Numbered from the stretch's first letter, positions 8,973-16,852 are shown. The stretch is 33,630 nucleotides of DNA from JALOAT01 sp041677345 (GCA_041677345.1 JBAYQE010000023.1:1-33630); one strand, 5' to 3'. The notes: generated from the sequence alone by a model not told the origin. Made by a program: numbers and translations.

Positions 8973-9902
8973 TCAGGCCGCCCCTGTCCCGGACCGGGTC
9001 AATTCAGTGACGGCGCGGGCGAGTTCGTCCGGGTCGAACTTGGGGATGAACCGGTTGGCGCCAACCTTGTCGATCAATGCCTGATTGAAGACCCCGCTCA
9101 GGGAGGTATGCAGAATCACGTACAGGTCACGCAACGTCGGGTCGTTACGGATCTCCGTGGTGAAGGTATAACCGTCCATCCCGGGCATCTCGATGTCGGA
9201 GATGACCAGTTGCACGCGTTCAGTGACGGGTTTTCCATCCGCAGCCAGGTTACGCAGGTGATCGAGCGCCTGCCGACCATCGTTCACCACGGTGCTGGTG
9301 ACGCCGAGCTGTTCCAACGTATGCCTGATCTGCTTGCGCGCCACGCTGGAATCGTCTGCCACCAAGACGTGGAATGTGTCGGGGCTGGCTGCCTGCACGG
9401 CCCGCAATTCCTCCGAGACCGTCTCGTTGATGCGCATTACGTCGGCCAGGATCTTTTCCACATCGATGATCTCCACCAAGGCATCGTCCAGGCGGGTGAC
9501 CGCGGTCATGTAATGGCTGCCGCTCGCCTTGGGTGGAGGCAAGATATCCTGCCAACGCACATTGATGATGCGATCCACGCCGCTCACCAGGAAGCCCTGC
9601 ACGGAACGGTTGTACTCGGTGACGATCACGTAGGCATTCTTGAGATCGTTGATGGCGGGCCGGCCGACGGCGCGGGCCAGGTCGATGATCATGAGGGAAC
9701 GGCCGCGCATGTTGGCAATGCCGCGTACCACGGGCTTGGCATGCGGAACCTGCGTGAGCAGGGGACATTGCACCACTTCCTGCACCTTGAACACGTTGAT
9801 GCCGAACCACTGCCTGTCGCCCAGCCTGAACAGCAGTAGTTCCAGCCGGTTCTGTCCGGCCAGTTGGGTCCGTCTGTCGACCCCATCGAGTACGCCCGTC
9901 AT
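8973..9902 (-). CDS. cheV: Chemotaxis coupling protein CheV (CheW + receiver)
   Basis: A CheW-like scaffold fused to a response-regulator receiver; it couples receptors to CheA and tunes signalling through phosphorylation. The CheW part (about residues 15-165) contains NRLELLLFRLGDRQWFGINVF, VVRGIANMRGRSLMIIDL and LVEIIDVEKIL. The receiver follows, with the acidic pair in VLVADDS, phosphoacceptor Asp236 in VISDIEMPGMDGY, and the conserved Lys in FIPKFDPDEL. 309 aa. ATG 9902 is chosen because AGGAA lies 7 nt upstream and the MTGVLDGVDRRTQL start resembles Pseudomonas CheV; a GTG at 9941 would lie inside the proposed sigma-28 promoter. First gene of the operon, divergent from flgA. Confidence 0.95.
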   Translation of the reverse strand: MTGVLDGVDRRTQLAGQNRLELLLFRLGDRQWFGINVFKVQEVVQCPLLTQVPHAKPVVRGIANMRGRSLMIIDLARAVGRPAINDLKNAYVIVTEYNRSVQGFLVSGVDRIINVRWQDILPPPKASGSHYMTAVTRLDDALVEIIDVEKILADVMRINETVSEELRAVQAASPDTFHVLVADDSSVARKQIRHTLEQLGVTSTVVNDGRQALDHLRNLAADGKPVTERVQLVISDIEMPGMDGYTFTTEIRNDPTLRDLYVILHTSLSGVFNQALIDKVGANRFIPKFDPDELARAVTELTRSGTGAA

Positions 9903-9931
9903 GCTGAGTTCCTGTGTCGGCCCGCTATCCT

Positions 9932-9959
9932 GGATCGGCACACCGGTGTGGATTCTTTA
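9932..9959 (-). promoter_or_regulatory. Candidate sigma-28 (FliA) promoter of cheV-mcp-cheR
   Basis: On the minus strand TAAAGAAT (9952-9959) and GCCGATCC (9932-9939) are separated by 12 nt; the consensus is TAAAGTTT-N11-GCCGATAA. Both halves match 6/8 and the spacer is one longer than ideal. It lies about 30 nt before the cheV ATG, as expected for a late chemotaxis operon. Confidence 0.5.
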
Positions 9960-9968
9960 GTGGGAAGT

Positions 9969-9984
9969 TGGCCCGTGCATTGCT
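9969..9984 (+). promoter_or_regulatory. Sigma-54 promoter of flgA
   Basis: TGGCCC-N5-TTGCT, with the GG and GC pairs at the correct spacing for the -24/-12 consensus TGGCAC-N5-TTGC; one mismatch (A to C). It would give a leader of about 120 nt before flgA and stands back to back with the cheV promoter. Confidence 0.6.
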
Positions 9985-10115
9985 TGTTATTGTCGACGGG
10001 CGTCGTGGTTCCGCCACGGCGGTGGTTTACCACATGCAAAACAGATGCTTGCCATTAAAGGCCTTGGGGCCGACGAGTGCAAGCGGTGGAGAGACGCCAA
10101 GAATCCGGCACTGTC

Positions 10116-10820
10116 ATGCGACGTTTCATACTCATCTTGATTTTCATCACCGGTTGGCTGTCGGCAGGAACGCTGGCGGCCTCTCCTGGGATCCAGCCGC
10201 TGGATACCATCAGGGCCGCTGCTGCGGCCTTCCTCGAAACCGAGACCGCGCGGAACGGCGTACCCGCACGCATTGAATTGAGCCAACTCGATCCGCGCTT
10301 GCGCCTCGGGCGGTGCGACCTGCCGCTGGAGGCCTTCTTCCCGGCGGGCGCCCGCACCCAGGGGAACGTCACCGTGGGTGTGCGCTGCACGGGTGCATCG
10401 CCCTGGTCCATCTACGTGCCCGCCAGGGTGCAGGTGTATGATCAGGTGGTCGTTGCGGCCCGGCCCATGTCACGCGGCGCCTTGCTGGGTGCCGGGGATA
10501 TCGAGGTCAGGGAAATGGATGTCACGGCACTGGCCGGCGGCTATCTTTCCAGCCCCGAGCAGGCGGTAGGCAGGATGCTGCGCCGGAACGTCCAGCTTGG
10601 CGCGGCCATCGGTCCGGGTATGGTGGAATTGCCCAGAATCATCCGCCGGGGTGAACGGGTACAGATCCTGGCCCGGAGCGGGGGCATGGAGGTTCGCATG
10701 GAAGGGGAAGCCCTGGAAGATGGTGCGAAAGGCGAGGTCATCCGGGTGCGTAACCGATCCTCCAGGCGCAGCGTGGAAGGTCTGGTGGCGGGCCCTGGCA
10801 CGGTCGAGGTCAGACTTTGA
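10116..10820 (+). CDS. flgA: Flagellar P-ring assembly chaperone FlgA
   Basis: Periplasmic chaperone that helps FlgI polymerise into the P ring. ATG 10116 gives a 234-aa precursor with a clear signal peptide (basic MRR, a hydrophobic run, cleavage after about Ala22 before SPG). The C-terminal SAF/FlgA module contains RGALLGAGDIEVREMDVT, AVGRMLRRNVQLGAAIGPGMVE, RRGERVQILARSGGMEVRMEGEAL and a final GEVIRVRNRSS...VEGLVAGPGTVEV. An upstream in-frame start at 10077 would spoil the signal peptide. Immediately followed by the flgM promoter and flgM-flgN. Confidence 0.95.
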   Translation: MRRFILILIFITGWLSAGTLAASPGIQPLDTIRAAAAAFLETETARNGVPARIELSQLDPRLRLGRCDLPLEAFFPAGARTQGNVTVGVRCTGASPWSIYVPARVQVYDQVVVAARPMSRGALLGAGDIEVREMDVTALAGGYLSSPEQAVGRMLRRNVQLGAAIGPGMVELPRIIRRGERVQILARSGGMEVRMEGEALEDGAKGEVIRVRNRSSRRSVEGLVAGPGTVEVRL

Positions 10821-10830
10821 GCGGATTCCC

Positions 10831-10857
10831 TAAAGTTTGCCGGCCTTTGACCGATAA
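10831..10857 (+). promoter_or_regulatory. Sigma-28 promoter of flgMN
   Basis: TAAAGTTT (10831-10838), 11-nt spacer, ACCGATAA (10850-10857): 15 of 16 positions match the FliA consensus with ideal spacing. It starts 11 nt after the flgA stop, giving FlgM a FliA-dependent supply separate from flgA read-through. Confidence 0.9.
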
Positions 10858-10882
10858 TAGGCGCGAGTAGAGGAGATCTGCC

Positions 10883-11200
10883 ATGCCGATCAACAACATC
10901 ACCGGCCTGCCCGGCAACCCGGCCCAGCCCCGGACCGAATCCAACCAGGTCCAGGTGGGGCGCAAGGAGCCAAGCACGGCGCAGCAGGCCACCGGACGTC
11001 CTTCCAGCGTGGACACCGTGAGCCTCACCGATACCGCTGCGCGCCTGCGGGATATGGAGAACACCTTGGCCAATCTGCCGGTCGTGGACAACCAGCGCGT
11101 CGAGGCCGTCCGCCGCGCCCTCGCCGAGGGCACCTTCGAGGTGGATGCCGAGCGCATCGCCCGCAAGATGCTGGCCTTCGAGCAGGCGCTGGAACGCTGA
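10883..11200 (+). CDS. flgM: Anti-sigma-28 factor FlgM
   Basis: Binds FliA and blocks late flagellar transcription until it is exported through the finished hook-basal body. 105 aa, typical size. The first 40 residues are polar and likely disordered (export end). The C-terminal sigma-binding part contains VDTVSLTDTAARLRDMENTLANLPVVD, VEAVRRALAEGTFEVDAERIARKMLAFEQAL, the family's helical pattern. A strong GAGGAG lies 7 nt before ATG 10883. Its stop overlaps the flgN start (TGATG). Expressed from the sigma-28 promoter just upstream, a negative feedback loop. Confidence 0.95.
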   Translation: MPINNITGLPGNPAQPRTESNQVQVGRKEPSTAQQATGRPSSVDTVSLTDTAARLRDMENTLANLPVVDNQRVEAVRRALAEGTFEVDAERIARKMLAFEQALER

Positions 11201-11679
11201 TGAACTCGTCTCGGGCCTTGCATGACCTGATGCTCCGCGAGCAGGACAGGCTCGAACGCCTGGGCTCACTGTTGGATGCAGAGCACGCCGCCCTCGCTGC
11301 CCGGGATACTGCCGCCCTCGAACAACTGACCGCCGGCAAGCTGGCACTGCTGGAGGAACTGGAGCAATTGGGCAAGGCCCGCCAGGAGCTGCTCACACAG
11401 GCCGGGCTGAGTGCCGATCGCGTCGGCTTCGAAACCCTGCTGGAGCGCTTCCCAGGGACTGTCGGGCACGACTTGGCCACCCGCTGGCATGCCGTACAGG
11501 AACAATTGCGCCGCTGCCAGGAACAGAACCGCATCAATGGCATGGTGCTCGACGCCAGCCAGCGTGCCACCCAGCAGGCCCTTGCCATCCTGCTCGGTCA
11601 GACTCGTGACGCCGACACCTACGATGCCCAAGGCACCGTCCGTGGCGCCAGTGCAAGCCGCGGTTTCGTGAAGGCTTGA
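11200..11679 (+). CDS. flgN: Flagellar export chaperone FlgN
   Basis: Cytoplasmic helical chaperone for the hook-associated proteins FlgK and FlgL, keeping them export-competent. 159 aa, almost all helical, with the FlgN pattern LREQDRLERLGSLLDAEHAAL, LTAGKLALLEELEQLGKARQELL and a C-terminal substrate-binding helix NRINGMVLDASQRATQQALAIL. ATG 11200 shares its A with the flgM stop, so the two are translationally coupled. Identification rests on size, helical pattern and its place after flgM; FlgN family members diverge strongly. Confidence 0.9.
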   Translation: MNSSRALHDLMLREQDRLERLGSLLDAEHAALAARDTAALEQLTAGKLALLEELEQLGKARQELLTQAGLSADRVGFETLLERFPGTVGHDLATRWHAVQEQLRRCQEQNRINGMVLDASQRATQQALAILLGQTRDADTYDAQGTVRGASASRGFVKA

Positions 11680-11734
11680 AGGCGTTGCGGTGCTGGAAGT
11701 GCGCTGCGGCCGATGGTAGACTTCCGGCCTCATT

Positions 11735-11807
<73 letters not shown>

Positions 11808-11814
11808 CAAACCC

Positions 11815-11839
11815 AAAGGCCGGCCCGTCCGGCCTTTTT
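11815..11839 (+). terminator. Rho-independent terminator after tRNA-Ala
   Basis: AAAGGCCGG-CCCGT-CCGGCCTTT stem-loop with a perfect 9-bp stem running into TTTTT; it ends the tRNA-Ala transcript and any flgMN read-through. Confidence 0.9.
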
Positions 11840-12078
11840 CACATTTGTGGGCCGGAGGCAACACGCGTTGCAGCAGCCCACACGGGGGCGAGTCATCACC
11901 CTTGCGCGCCGGCTCCTGTGATCCCGACATGTAATCCTTCGCAGCTTATCAGGCGAGCAAAGCCGCAAGCGCGAGGAAGCGGGACGACGCGCTTGTGTTG
12001 CGTGCGCTTTTCTTCCGCTGCGCGGCGGCTGCGTTATACTATCGCGCCGCCGGCAAACGCTCCTGCCGGTATTTCTCT
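11840..12078. other. Gap between the two tRNA genes
   Basis: About 240 nt with no supportable ORF. Only the tRNA-Arg promoter at its right end is recognisable. Confidence 0.5.
12013..12040 (+). promoter_or_regulatory. Likely sigma-70 promoter of tRNA-Arg
   Basis: TATACT (12035-12040) is a strong -10 box; TTCCGC (12013-12018) 16 nt upstream is a weak -35. A GC-rich discriminator (ATCGCGCC) follows, as in stringently controlled stable RNA promoters. Confidence 0.5.
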
Positions 12079-12155
12079 GCCCCGGTAGCTCAGCTGGATA
12101 GAGCATCCCCCTCCTAAGGGGAAGGTCGGACGTTCGAATCGTCTCCGGGGTGCCA
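12079..12155 (+). tRNA. tRNA-Arg, anticodon CCT
   Basis: Cloverleaf with acceptor GCCCCGG/CCGGGGT, D arm GCTC...GAGC, anticodon arm TCCCC-CTCCTAA-GGGGA (anticodon CCT, reads AGG), T loop TTCGAAT, discriminator G and an encoded CCA (12153-12155). Has its own promoter and terminator. Confidence 0.96.
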
Positions 12156-12195
12156 AACCATCTTCGATGCGGTGTGGACAGACCATTCCGCGCAT

Positions 12196-12230
12196 AAAAA
12201 AACCGGCCCATTGCAGGGCCGGTTTTTTTT
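12196..12230 (+). terminator. Bidirectional terminator between tRNA-Arg and the peroxidase gene
   Basis: A-run, CCGGCCC stem, ATTGCA loop, GGGCCGG stem, then eight T. The A-run on the left serves the opposite strand, so it terminates both tRNA-Arg (plus) and the peroxidase gene (minus) that ends at 12241. Confidence 0.93.
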
Positions 12231-12240
12231 GCGGGCCGAG

Positions 12241-13233
12241 TTACTCGAACGGCGTCGGTGCCGGCGTCTTGTCCGTGGACGGCGGCAGGATTGGCATGAG
12301 GAAGGAGGGCTGGTCGCCGGTCAACGTCTTCAGGAAGGCGACGATCTGGCGGTTCTCCTTATCCGGGAAACGCTTGCCCAGTTGCAGCCGGCCCATGATA
12401 TCCACGGCTTCGGTCAAGGTCTCTGCCTCACCATCGTGGAAGTACGGATAGGTCATTTCCACGTTGCGGAGCGTGGGGACCTTGAACATGAAGCGATCCG
12501 CATCCTTGCCGGTGACGGCCACGCGGCCCTCGGCCGGGCTCTTGGCCTTGTACGGCTGCACCACGCCCATCTTCTGGAAGGAATTGCCACCGACCGCGGG
12601 GCCGTTATGGCAGGCGACGCAACCGCTGTTCTTGAACAGCTGATAGCCGGCCAGTTCATCCGCGTTCAGCGCGGCCTTGTCGCCCAGCAGCCAGCGGTCG
12701 AAACGGGAATTGGGCGTGACCAGGGTTTTCTCGAATTCGGCGATGGCCGTGGTCACCATGTCGATATCGATCTTGTCCTTGCCGTAGACCTGCTTGAACT
12801 CGCGGACATAGCCGGGGATGGACTGCAGCACGTCCACCGCGAGCGTGTGCGTGAAGGCCATCTCGCCGGGATTCGCGATGGGGCCGCCGGCCTGCTCCTT
12901 CAGGTCCGCCGCACGGCCGTCCCAGAACTGGACGAAGTTCAGGCTGGAGTTGAGCACCGTGGGAGCATTGATGGGTCCCTGGTTCCACTTGTGGCCGATG
13001 GAGGTCTTGAGGTTATCGGTGCCGCCCATGCTCAGGTTGTGGCAGGAGTTGCATGAGATGAAACCGGATTTCGAGAGCCGGGGATCGAAATACAGCTTCT
13101 TGCCCAATTCCACCTGAGCCAGGTTGATGTTCTGGACCGGAAGAATGGGTTGGATGGGTTCCTGCGCGTAGGCCTGGGTGGAAAGCACGGCTACACACAT
13201 CACCGCACCGCTGCACAACAGTTTGATTCTCAT
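12241..13233 (-). CDS. Di-haem cytochrome c peroxidase (CcpA/MauG family)
   Basis: Periplasmic enzyme reducing hydrogen peroxide with electrons from cytochrome c. 330 aa, with a signal peptide (MRIKLLCSG...AYA-QEP). Two c-haem motifs are seen: CNSCH (Cys61, Cys64, His65) and CVACH (Cys205, Cys208, His209). Peroxidase-family blocks include LGKKLYFDPRLSKSG, NAPTVLNSSLNFVQFWDGRA and KVPTLRNVEMTYPYFHDG. Start ATG 13233 has GGAGG 6 nt upstream; a longer in-frame reading from 13317 would bury the signal peptide. It is transcribed opposite to the surrounding flagellar genes and shares a terminator with tRNA-Arg, so it is a separate unit. Classic CcpA is more likely than MauG because there is no methylamine cluster. 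Confidence 0.94.
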   Translation of the reverse strand: MRIKLLCSGAVMCVAVLSTQAYAQEPIQPILPVQNINLAQVELGKKLYFDPRLSKSGFISCNSCHNLSMGGTDNLKTSIGHKWNQGPINAPTVLNSSLNFVQFWDGRAADLKEQAGGPIANPGEMAFTHTLAVDVLQSIPGYVREFKQVYGKDKIDIDMVTTAIAEFEKTLVTPNSRFDRWLLGDKAALNADELAGYQLFKNSGCVACHNGPAVGGNSFQKMGVVQPYKAKSPAEGRVAVTGKDADRFMFKVPTLRNVEMTYPYFHDGEAETLTEAVDIMGRLQLGKRFPDKENRQIVAFLKTLTGDQPSFLMPILPPSTDKTPAPTPFE

Positions 13234-13650
13234 GTTGCCTCCAAAAATGTCCACTCGTCGGAGTGCTTGGTTCCGATTCACGAAAAGCATGGTTAGAATC
13301 CGTCTAGAACAACCCAAAGATCAATCGGGTTATTTCCTATCTGCACCCACATCCTTCGCCACAGGAAGATTCCCTTCAATTGAAGGGGTTTTCTTTGACT
13401 ACAGTCACGCCAGTGGAATTTTTGGGCCGGTCGTGGGTGGCCTGCCGGGGAATGGAATCGTCCGGAACCCTGTCAGGCTTTTGACACGCAGCACGGTTTT
13501 CTCCGGCAACACCGTGCCTGAAGGCAATTCTTTGCCGCCATCGATTGCCGCCCCGGTTGGGGTAGCGCTAACAAGTCGTTGATTCTTCATGAAAGTCCGT
13601 GATGGCACAGGCATTGCTTTGTCGATGCCGAGGTCATCCGGAGATCCGCC
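13234..13650. other. Divergent intergenic region, peroxidase gene / flgB
   Basis: About 417 nt. It holds the peroxidase promoter (not confidently placed), a 16-nt perfect palindrome at 13372-13387 (CCCTTC-AATT-GAAGGG, followed by GTTTTCTTT), a CCCC-GGTT-GGGG mini-hairpin near 13550, and the flgB sigma-54 promoter at the right end. A 61-codon minus-strand frame (13405-13590) exists but has no recognisable family or good ribosome site. Confidence 0.5.
13603..13618 (+). promoter_or_regulatory. Sigma-54 promoter of the flgBCDE... operon
   Basis: TGGCAC-AGGCA-TTGCT, an exact match to the -24/-12 core with correct spacing. Predicted transcription start about 13629, 20 nt before the flgB ATG. The activator is inferred to be FleR or FleQ, by analogy with Pseudomonas. 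Confidence 0.88.
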
Positions 13651-14049
13651 ATGCCGTCCAAGCTCGACAACGCCCTGGGCATCCACGAAGCCGCCTTGCG
13701 CTTGCGGGCCCAGCGTGCGGAATTGCTGGCGAGCAATCTCGCCAACGCCGACACGCCCAACTACAAGGCGCGCGATATCGATTTCAAGTCGGTGCTCGCC
13801 GCTGCGCAATCGGCGCAGGGCGGGGGCGGGCTGCAGACCACCCATGCGCGCCACCTGAGCGAGACCGGTACGGCGGCGTCGCCGGAAGTCCTTTACCGCA
13901 TTCCCGTGCAGCCCTCCATCGACGGCAACACCGTGGATGCGCAACGGGAAAAGTCCGAATACATGCAGAACGCGATCCAGTATCAGGCCAGCCTGCACTT
14001 CATCGACGGCCAGCTGAAGATCCTGCGCACTGCGATTCGAGGTGACTAA
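13651..14049 (+). CDS. flgB: Flagellar proximal rod protein FlgB
   Basis: Rod subunit next to the MS ring, exported by the flagellar type III system. 132 aa. The N-terminal rod motif is present (LRAQRAELLASNLANADTPNYKARDIDF) and the C-terminal helix carries NAIQYQASLHFIDGQLKILRTAI, the parts that form the coiled D0 domain. CGGAGA precedes ATG 13651. First gene of the rod-hook operon; the flgC ribosome site (GAGGTG) lies in its last codons. Confidence 0.97.
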   Translation: MPSKLDNALGIHEAALRLRAQRAELLASNLANADTPNYKARDIDFKSVLAAAQSAQGGGGLQTTHARHLSETGTAASPEVLYRIPVQPSIDGNTVDAQREKSEYMQNAIQYQASLHFIDGQLKILRTAIRGD

Positions 14050-14051
14050 GC

Positions 14052-14450
14052 ATGTTCAAGGTATTCGACATCGCCGGTTCGGCGCTCAGCGCACAGACGC
14101 TGCGCCTCAACACCACTGCAAGCAACCTGGCCAATGCGGACAGCGCCAGTTCGAGCACGGAACAGACCTACCGCTCGCGTCAGCCCGTGTTCGCCGCGGC
14201 CCTGAGCGAGGCGCGCGAGGCCGTGGGCGTGGAGGTGCGGGGCATCGTGGAGAGCCAGGCGCCCCTGCGCCAGGAATACCGGCCCGATCACCCCATGGCC
14301 AACGAGCAGGGCTATGTTTTCCTGCCCAACGTGAACGTGGTGGAGGAGATGGCCAACATGATCTCCGCCTCCCGTGCCTACCAGAGCAACGTGGAGGTCA
14401 TCAACACCGCCAAGCAACTGGCGTTGAAGACCCTCACGCTGGGTCAGTGA
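14052..14450 (+). CDS. flgC: Flagellar proximal rod protein FlgC
   Basis: Second proximal rod subunit. 132 aa, with FDIAGSALSAQTLRLNTTASNLANADS at the N-terminus and PNVNVVEEMANMISASRAYQSNVEVINTAKQLALKTLTLGQ at the C-terminus, both FlgC signatures. It begins 2 nt after flgB, so coupling is likely. Confidence 0.97.
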   Translation: MFKVFDIAGSALSAQTLRLNTTASNLANADSASSSTEQTYRSRQPVFAAALSEAREAVGVEVRGIVESQAPLRQEYRPDHPMANEQGYVFLPNVNVVEEMANMISASRAYQSNVEVINTAKQLALKTLTLGQ

Positions 14451-14464
14451 CAGGGAGCTGAACC

Positions 14465-15142
14465 ATGACCGGCGGCGTCAACGAAACCCAATCCCTGCTC
14501 GACAGCCTCGGCCTGTCGCGCAAACCGGAGAACAAGCAGAACAACAACGAACTGGGCGCCGATGCGTTCATGAAGCTGATGCTCACGCAGATGCAGAACC
14601 AGGACCCGCTGAGCCCCATGGAAAATGGCGAGTTCCTGGCGCAGATCTCGCAGTTCAGCACGGTCTCGGGCATCAAGGAACTGAACGGATCCTTTGCGCA
14701 GCTTTCCACGGCCATGCAATCCAATCAGGCGCTACAGGCGTCCACGTTGGTCGGCCGCACGGTGCTGGTGCCGAGCGAACACGTGGTGCACGCGGCAGGC
14801 GCCGACGTGAGCGGGACCATCTTCATGCCGGTCACCTCGCCCAACCTCAAACTGAGCGTGTTGGACGGTACGGGCCAGTTGGTGAAGACCATCAGCCTCG
14901 GCGAGCAGCCGGCGGGCGACATCGATTTCAGCTGGGACGGCACCAACGACGAAGGCGCGGCCATGCCTGCGGGCACCTACACCATCAAGGCCGAGGCCAC
15001 GTTCGACGGCGAGCCCCAGGCGCTGGAAACCTATGTGTACGACCAGGTGCAGAGCGTGGACCTGGGTTACGGCAGAGGCATCCGTGTCAATCTCGCGGGC
15101 CTCGGCACCACCAATTTCGGCGACGTCATACAGATCAAATAA
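14465..15142 (+). CDS. flgD: Hook assembly scaffold (hook cap) FlgD
   Basis: Caps the growing hook and places FlgE subunits; removed when the hook is finished. 225 aa. The conserved N-terminal region contains LGADAFMKLMLTQMQNQDPLSPMENGEFLAQISQFSTVSGIKELN. The C-terminal half is the FlgD tudor/Ig-like part with FSWDGTNDEGAAMPAGTYTI. AGGGAG precedes ATG 14465. Confidence 0.97.
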   Translation: MTGGVNETQSLLDSLGLSRKPENKQNNNELGADAFMKLMLTQMQNQDPLSPMENGEFLAQISQFSTVSGIKELNGSFAQLSTAMQSNQALQASTLVGRTVLVPSEHVVHAAGADVSGTIFMPVTSPNLKLSVLDGTGQLVKTISLGEQPAGDIDFSWDGTNDEGAAMPAGTYTIKAEATFDGEPQALETYVYDQVQSVDLGYGRGIRVNLAGLGTTNFGDVIQIK

Positions 15143-15166
15143 TCCCGCGCGGGAACAGGAGGAAAC

Positions 15167-16771
15167 ATGTCATTCCAAACGGCCTTGAGTGGTTTGAATG
15201 CGGCGTCGGGCAACCTGAACGTCACCGGCCACAACATCGCGAACGCCAGCACCACAGGCTTCAAGTATTCGCGTGCGGAGTTTGCAGATGTGTACGCGGT
15301 GAGCTTTGGCGGCGTGGCCAAGACCGCTACCGGCTCAGGTGTACGTCTCGCCAACGTGGCACAGCAGTTCACGCAGGGCAACGTCGACTTCACCGACAAC
15401 AACCTTGATTTGGCGGTCAGCGGTGAAGGCTTTTTCATGCTGAGTGACAACGGCTCGCGAGTGTACAGCCGTGCGGGCAACTTCAGTGTGGATCGCGACG
15501 GGTATGTAGTGAATGCAAACGGCCATCGCCTCCAGGCCTATGACGTCGATCCCGCGACCGGCGCTGTATCGAACTTCACACCCAATGACCTGCGGCTCAA
15601 CCTGGGTGCGAATCCGGCCAAAATGACCGAGGAGATCGGCATCAATCTCAATCTTGACGCCGCGGCGACGCTTGCCTCGGTGCAGCCCATGGATGTACAT
15701 GACCCCGACAGTTACAACTTTTCGACCACGACCACCATTTATGATTCGCTGGGTGTGACCCACGATGCAACGCTGTATTTTCAGAAGGCGAGTGCGACGA
15801 CTCAATTAAATCTGACCGGTTCTCTGTTCGATAACGGCGGCACGCCCGGCTCTCCCGAAAGCATCCCCGTATTTCAGGTGTATGACTCCCTTGGTAATGC
15901 GTATGCCGCAGATATTTCCTTTACCCAGACCGGGCCCGACAGCTACACCGCGGCGGTCACCCTGGGTAGTGTCACGAGAGACATCACACTCGACTTCACC
16001 TCGGGAGTTGCTCAAGTCGTCCCGTCGGGCGATAACGTGTTCAGCAATTTGGATCTTGACAGTACCGGCTCCGGACAACCATCGCATCTGACCATTGATT
16101 TCTCGGCGCTCACAAGAACGACTGATGCCTCGACAGGCACGACCGCCGAGATCGGTTCACGTTCGGATAACGGACCGCAGGGCGTTTGGAACGTGAGGAT
16201 GGTGATCGATGGTCAGGAATTTGACAATGAAACCATCGCTTTTAATAAAGACGGCAGCCTCGGTAACAATCCGCCCTACATGAGTTTCAACACCTCAGGC
16301 GCATTCGTGCCGGGCAACAATGCTTTGGATATGGATGTCGTCGTGAACTTTACCGGGAGCACCCAATTCGGTGCGGCCTCCGCCGTGAACAATCTGATTC
16401 AGGACGGCTGGACTACGGGACGCCTTAGTGGTGTTAGTGTCGATGCAGGTGGCGTTGTCTATGCGCGATACACCAATGGCCAGTCGGAAGTCTTGGGTGC
16501 AGTGGCAATGGCCCGCTTTTCCAACCCCAATGGTTTGCAGCAGATGGGTGATACCAATTGGGCCGAGAGCTTTGAATCCGGTGGTGCCCAACTCGGTCAA
16601 GCCGGCACCGGCACATTCGGACAAATCCAGTCAGGTGCGCTGGAGGCCTCCAATGTGGACATCTCCAAGCAACTGGTGAACATGATCATCGCACAGCGCG
16701 ACTTCCAGGCGAACGCAAAGATGATCAGTACCGAAGACACGGTTACACAAACCATCATCAACATCCGTTAG
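15167..16771 (+). CDS. flgE: Flagellar hook protein FlgE
   Basis: Builds the universal joint between rod and filament. 534 aa, longer than the roughly 400 of enteric FlgE. Ends are conserved: FQTALSGLNAASGNLNVTGHNIANASTTGFK at the N-terminus, FSNPNGLQQMGDTNWAESFESG near the C-terminus, and QLVNMIIAQRDFQANAKMIST at the end. The extra length sits in the middle (about residues 170-430), the surface-exposed part, where the DNA is visibly more AT-rich than the flanks. Strong AGGAGG before ATG 15167. Confidence 0.97.
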   Translation: MSFQTALSGLNAASGNLNVTGHNIANASTTGFKYSRAEFADVYAVSFGGVAKTATGSGVRLANVAQQFTQGNVDFTDNNLDLAVSGEGFFMLSDNGSRVYSRAGNFSVDRDGYVVNANGHRLQAYDVDPATGAVSNFTPNDLRLNLGANPAKMTEEIGINLNLDAAATLASVQPMDVHDPDSYNFSTTTTIYDSLGVTHDATLYFQKASATTQLNLTGSLFDNGGTPGSPESIPVFQVYDSLGNAYAADISFTQTGPDSYTAAVTLGSVTRDITLDFTSGVAQVVPSGDNVFSNLDLDSTGSGQPSHLTIDFSALTRTTDASTGTTAEIGSRSDNGPQGVWNVRMVIDGQEFDNETIAFNKDGSLGNNPPYMSFNTSGAFVPGNNALDMDVVVNFTGSTQFGAASAVNNLIQDGWTTGRLSGVSVDAGGVVYARYTNGQSEVLGAVAMARFSNPNGLQQMGDTNWAESFESGGAQLGQAGTGTFGQIQSGALEASNVDISKQLVNMIIAQRDFQANAKMISTEDTVTQTIINIR

Positions 16772-16783
16772 AGATGATGCCTG

Positions 16784-16814
16784 GCGCGTTGGACGAGCGG
16801 TCCGCCCAACGCGC
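16784..16814 (+). other. Intercistronic hairpin between flgE and flgF
   Basis: Perfect 9-bp stem GCGCGTTGG / CCAACGCGC around a 13-nt loop, with no U tract. Could be a partial terminator or a stabilising 3' end that lets flgE mRNA outlast the distal part. Confidence 0.55.
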
Positions 16815-16852
16815 TGCTTCACCATGCTCTCCAGTGTGAACGGAGCTAATCC

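Noticed and set aside
9903..9941. GTG 9941 as the cheV start
   Set aside because: Lies inside the proposed promoter and lacks a ribosome site, while ATG 9902 has AGGAA and a family-like start.
10055..10077. TAAAGG...GCCGACGA resembling a sigma-28 promoter before flgA
   Set aside because: The spacing between the halves is several bases too short and flgA has a better sigma-54 box.
13178..13582. Plus-strand frame of 134 codons over the peroxidase promoter region
   Set aside because: Covers the peroxidase signal peptide on the opposite strand and the intergenic hairpins; composition not protein-like.
13405..13590. Minus-strand 61-codon frame starting MKNQRLVSATPTG between the peroxidase gene and flgB
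   Set aside because: No family recognised, no clear ribosome site, overlaps regulatory DNA; could be chance. Conservation would be needed to accept it.
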